DNA from: DATKLX01 sp035542155
Lineage (GTDB): Bacteria; Chloroflexota; Anaerolineae; Anaerolineales; Anaerolineaceae
Direction: 5' to 3'
DNA: 14,129 bases
Assembly (NCBI GenBank): GCA_035542155.1
Contig: DATKLX010000082.1
Location: 1-14,129, forward strand
Every line of letters starts with the position of its first letter. The first letter of the stretch is position 1. This document shows, piece after piece, positions 13,098 to 14,129 of this stretch. Below the pieces are notes generated by a model, which searched no databases, had not been told where the DNA came from, and saw only the letters and a list, made by a program, of their open reading frames with translations. Both the position numbers and the translations under genes were made by a program.

Positions 13098-13955
13098 ATG
13101 CAGTACAGTTTGAAACGCTCTGCGATTGCCCTGGTCCTTGTCGGCCTGTTGATCGGAAGCTGTAACCTTCCCGGGGCAGGTGCGCCGCCCTCTGGACAGC
13201 CCGGCCAGGCCCCAACCGTTGAAGGGGCGGCTCAACCAGCAGGACAGGCTCCAGTTCAGGAACAGCCTGCAGCCGCGCCGACCCAGCCTCCCACCCCCAC
13301 CGTGGAACCGACGCCCACGCCGATCCCTTCGGAGCCAGTGAGCATCCAGAAGGGTCTCAATGGGCTGGACAGCTACCGCATCACCATCCAGACCAGGATC
13401 GCGGGCAATGACCCCAATGACCGCACCGAGGTGACCTCAACAGTGCAGCGCGACAATAAGCTCAAGGCTTCCCACACGCTGACCACCAGCCTCAATTCGA
13501 CAAAAGACGAGCCATCTAACAAGCCATCCACCAGCGAAAGCTATACGGTCGGAAACGATACCTGCCAGAAGGATGAAGAAGGGTGGAAGAAAGAGACCAC
13601 CACCGCCCAAAAAAAGGAGATGCAGGATGCCCTGTCGCGGATGATCGACTTCGTTCCCCTGATCGACAACCCTGAATTCGTCGCCGCGGAGACGGTCAAC
13701 AATATTCCCAGCCATCATTTCAAATTCCGCGTCGCGGATGTCGGCGTGACCTCCGGCACGATCGCGACGGTCAACACGGGGGAATACTGGCTGGCCGTCG
13801 ATGGCCGCTATATTGTCAAATATTCCCTCGACCTGGAAACGCGCAGCGGCCCGACTACGGATCCGAAAGCCGAAGTTGCAGGCTTATCGGTGCATATCGA
13901 GCTGACCGACGTTAACCAGCCCATCACCATCCAGCTTCCGCCTGATTGCAAATAA
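13098..13955 (+). CDS. Lipoprotein, fourth gene of the ABC operon (LppX/LolA-like pattern)
   Basis: A 285-residue exported lipoprotein. Basic residues and a hydrophobic core (1-20) lead to the lipobox IGSC, with C22 as the lipidated residue. Residues 23-82 form a Gly/Gln/Pro/Thr-rich flexible linker ending in PPTPTVEPTPTPIP. The remaining domain (about 83-285) shows alternating beta-like strands (DSYRITIQTRI, ESYTVGNDTCQKDEEGW, GEYWLAVDGRYIVKYSLDLE). This is the pattern of Chloroflexota lipoproteins with an LppX/LprG- or LolA-like half-barrel that can hold a lipid; this match is inference. C156 and C284 could form a disulfide. GGGAGG at 13086-13091 gives a strong start. Its place directly behind two FtsX-type permeases suggests it is either a partner that receives cargo or a substrate of the transporter. 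Confidence 0.85.
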   Translation: MQYSLKRSAIALVLVGLLIGSCNLPGAGAPPSGQPGQAPTVEGAAQPAGQAPVQEQPAAAPTQPPTPTVEPTPTPIPSEPVSIQKGLNGLDSYRITIQTRIAGNDPNDRTEVTSTVQRDNKLKASHTLTTSLNSTKDEPSNKPSTSESYTVGNDTCQKDEEGWKKETTTAQKKEMQDALSRMIDFVPLIDNPEFVAAETVNNIPSHHFKFRVADVGVTSGTIATVNTGEYWLAVDGRYIVKYSLDLETRSGPTTDPKAEVAGLSVHIELTDVNQPITIQLPPDCK

Positions 13956-13995
13956 GAGGTTCGAGGCGGATGCCTTGCAGGTTCCGAAAAAAATT

Positions 13996-14022
13996 CCCTG
14001 GAGTTTGGCCTTTTGCCCAGGG
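13996..14022 (+). repeat. Weak hairpin between the lipoprotein gene and the right-hand element
   Basis: CCCTGG at 13996-14001 pairs with CCAGGG at 14017-14022 around a 15-base loop. No T-run follows, so it is not a standard terminator for the operon. It may mark the outer end of the adjoining mobile element or be incidental. Confidence 0.3.
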
Positions 14023-14025
14023 TAG

Positions 14026-14054
14026 TTGAAAAATAGAAGCCTCTTGAGTACAGT
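14026..14054 (+). promoter_or_regulatory. Promoter inside the right-hand element
   Basis: TTGAAA at 14026-14031 (five of six matches) is separated by 17 bases from TACAGT at 14049-14054 (four of six). Transcription from it would begin near 14061, inside the loop of the neighbouring hairpin, and so would contain only the right arm. Confidence 0.4.
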
Positions 14055-14092
14055 ATGGTTACCAGGCCACACGAAAACTCAGGAGGCTTCTA
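14034..14092 (+). repeat. 16-bp inverted repeat enclosing the ribosome site of the terminal ORF
   Basis: TAGAAGCCTCTTGAGT (14034-14049) and ACTCAGGAGGCTTCTA (14077-14092) are inverted copies with one mismatch and a 27-base loop. The right arm contains AGGAGG (14081-14086), the ribosome site of the ATG at 14095. RNA that spans both arms would hide the ribosome site; RNA started inside the loop would not. Confidence 0.7.
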
Positions 14093-14094
14093 AT

Positions 14095-14129
14095 ATGAAG
14101 GATAGCACAAAAACCACCCGAACAGACCC
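14095..14129 (+). CDS. 5' end of an ORF, probably a transposase, cut by window edge
   Basis: ATG at 14095, eight bases after a perfect AGGAGG, opens a frame reading MKDSTKTTRTD before the window ends. Eleven residues are too few to name a family. The hairpin over the ribosome site and the position beside a promoter suggest a transposase. An IS1380-type protein with a similar polar N-terminus is one possibility, offered only as a guess. Confidence 0.4.
   Translation, partial: MKDSTKTTRTD

Larger units (their letters stand above)
14026..14129 (+). mobile_element. Probable start of an insertion sequence, family unresolved
   Basis: A promoter, a long interrupted hairpin and a strongly initiated ORF that runs off the window lie next to one another beyond the lipoprotein gene. 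This arrangement is typical of the left end of an insertion sequence with its transposase. The exact terminus is not identified because the other end and target duplication are outside the window. Confidence 0.4.

Noticed and set aside
13996..14022. Terminator of the ABC-lipoprotein operon
   Set aside because: The six-base-pair stem with a 15-base loop has no T-run after it, so termination is unlikely by this element alone.

Overview
The window looks like a chromosomal segment of a Chloroflexota bacterium, probably class Anaerolineae. This is inferred from the roughly 60% GC content, secreted proteins with Thr-Pro-rich tails or linkers, the local gene families, and a recurring extended -10 promoter motif (TGCTAtaAT-like). 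No rRNA, tRNA or CRISPR array was seen. Both ends touch insertion-sequence material: the 5' end of a DUF4277/IS1634-type transposase gene leaves on the left (minus strand), and on the right a second element appears to begin, with a hairpin around the ribosome binding site of a truncated ORF.

Layout. (1) 369-1941: a rhomboid intramembrane protease followed closely by a membrane-anchored ClpP-fold (SDH family) serine protease. (2) 2055-3859: two tandem, evidently paralogous single-pass membrane coiled-coil proteins of unknown function. (3) 3924-4583: an unusual soluble protein joining an NAD-type Rossmann domain to a very short chemotaxis-receptor signalling tip. (4) 4665-5861: a DegT/DnrJ/EryC1/StrS aminotransferase, apparently on a leaderless transcript. 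(5) 5909-8205: a membrane protein with a bacterial PH-like domain, then a DUF92 membrane protein read in frame, without a stop, into a YbhB/YbcL (PEBP) domain that has its own strong internal Shine-Dalgarno and ATG. (6) 8206-9941, minus strand: moaA (molybdenum cofactor) and a zinc-ribbon P-loop kinase-like protein. (7) 10096-13955: a tight operon of ABC ATPase, two FtsX-type permeases (start/stop overlaps of ATGA) and a lipoprotein, resembling a Lol/MacB-type extraction or efflux machine.

The most original items are the Rossmann-MCP fusion, the DUF92-PEBP reading-frame fusion, the tandem coiled-coil pair, and the four-gene Lol-like operon with its own lipoprotein. The rest is mostly ordinary housekeeping or accessory content. 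No complete novel multi-gene defence or biosynthetic system is visible.
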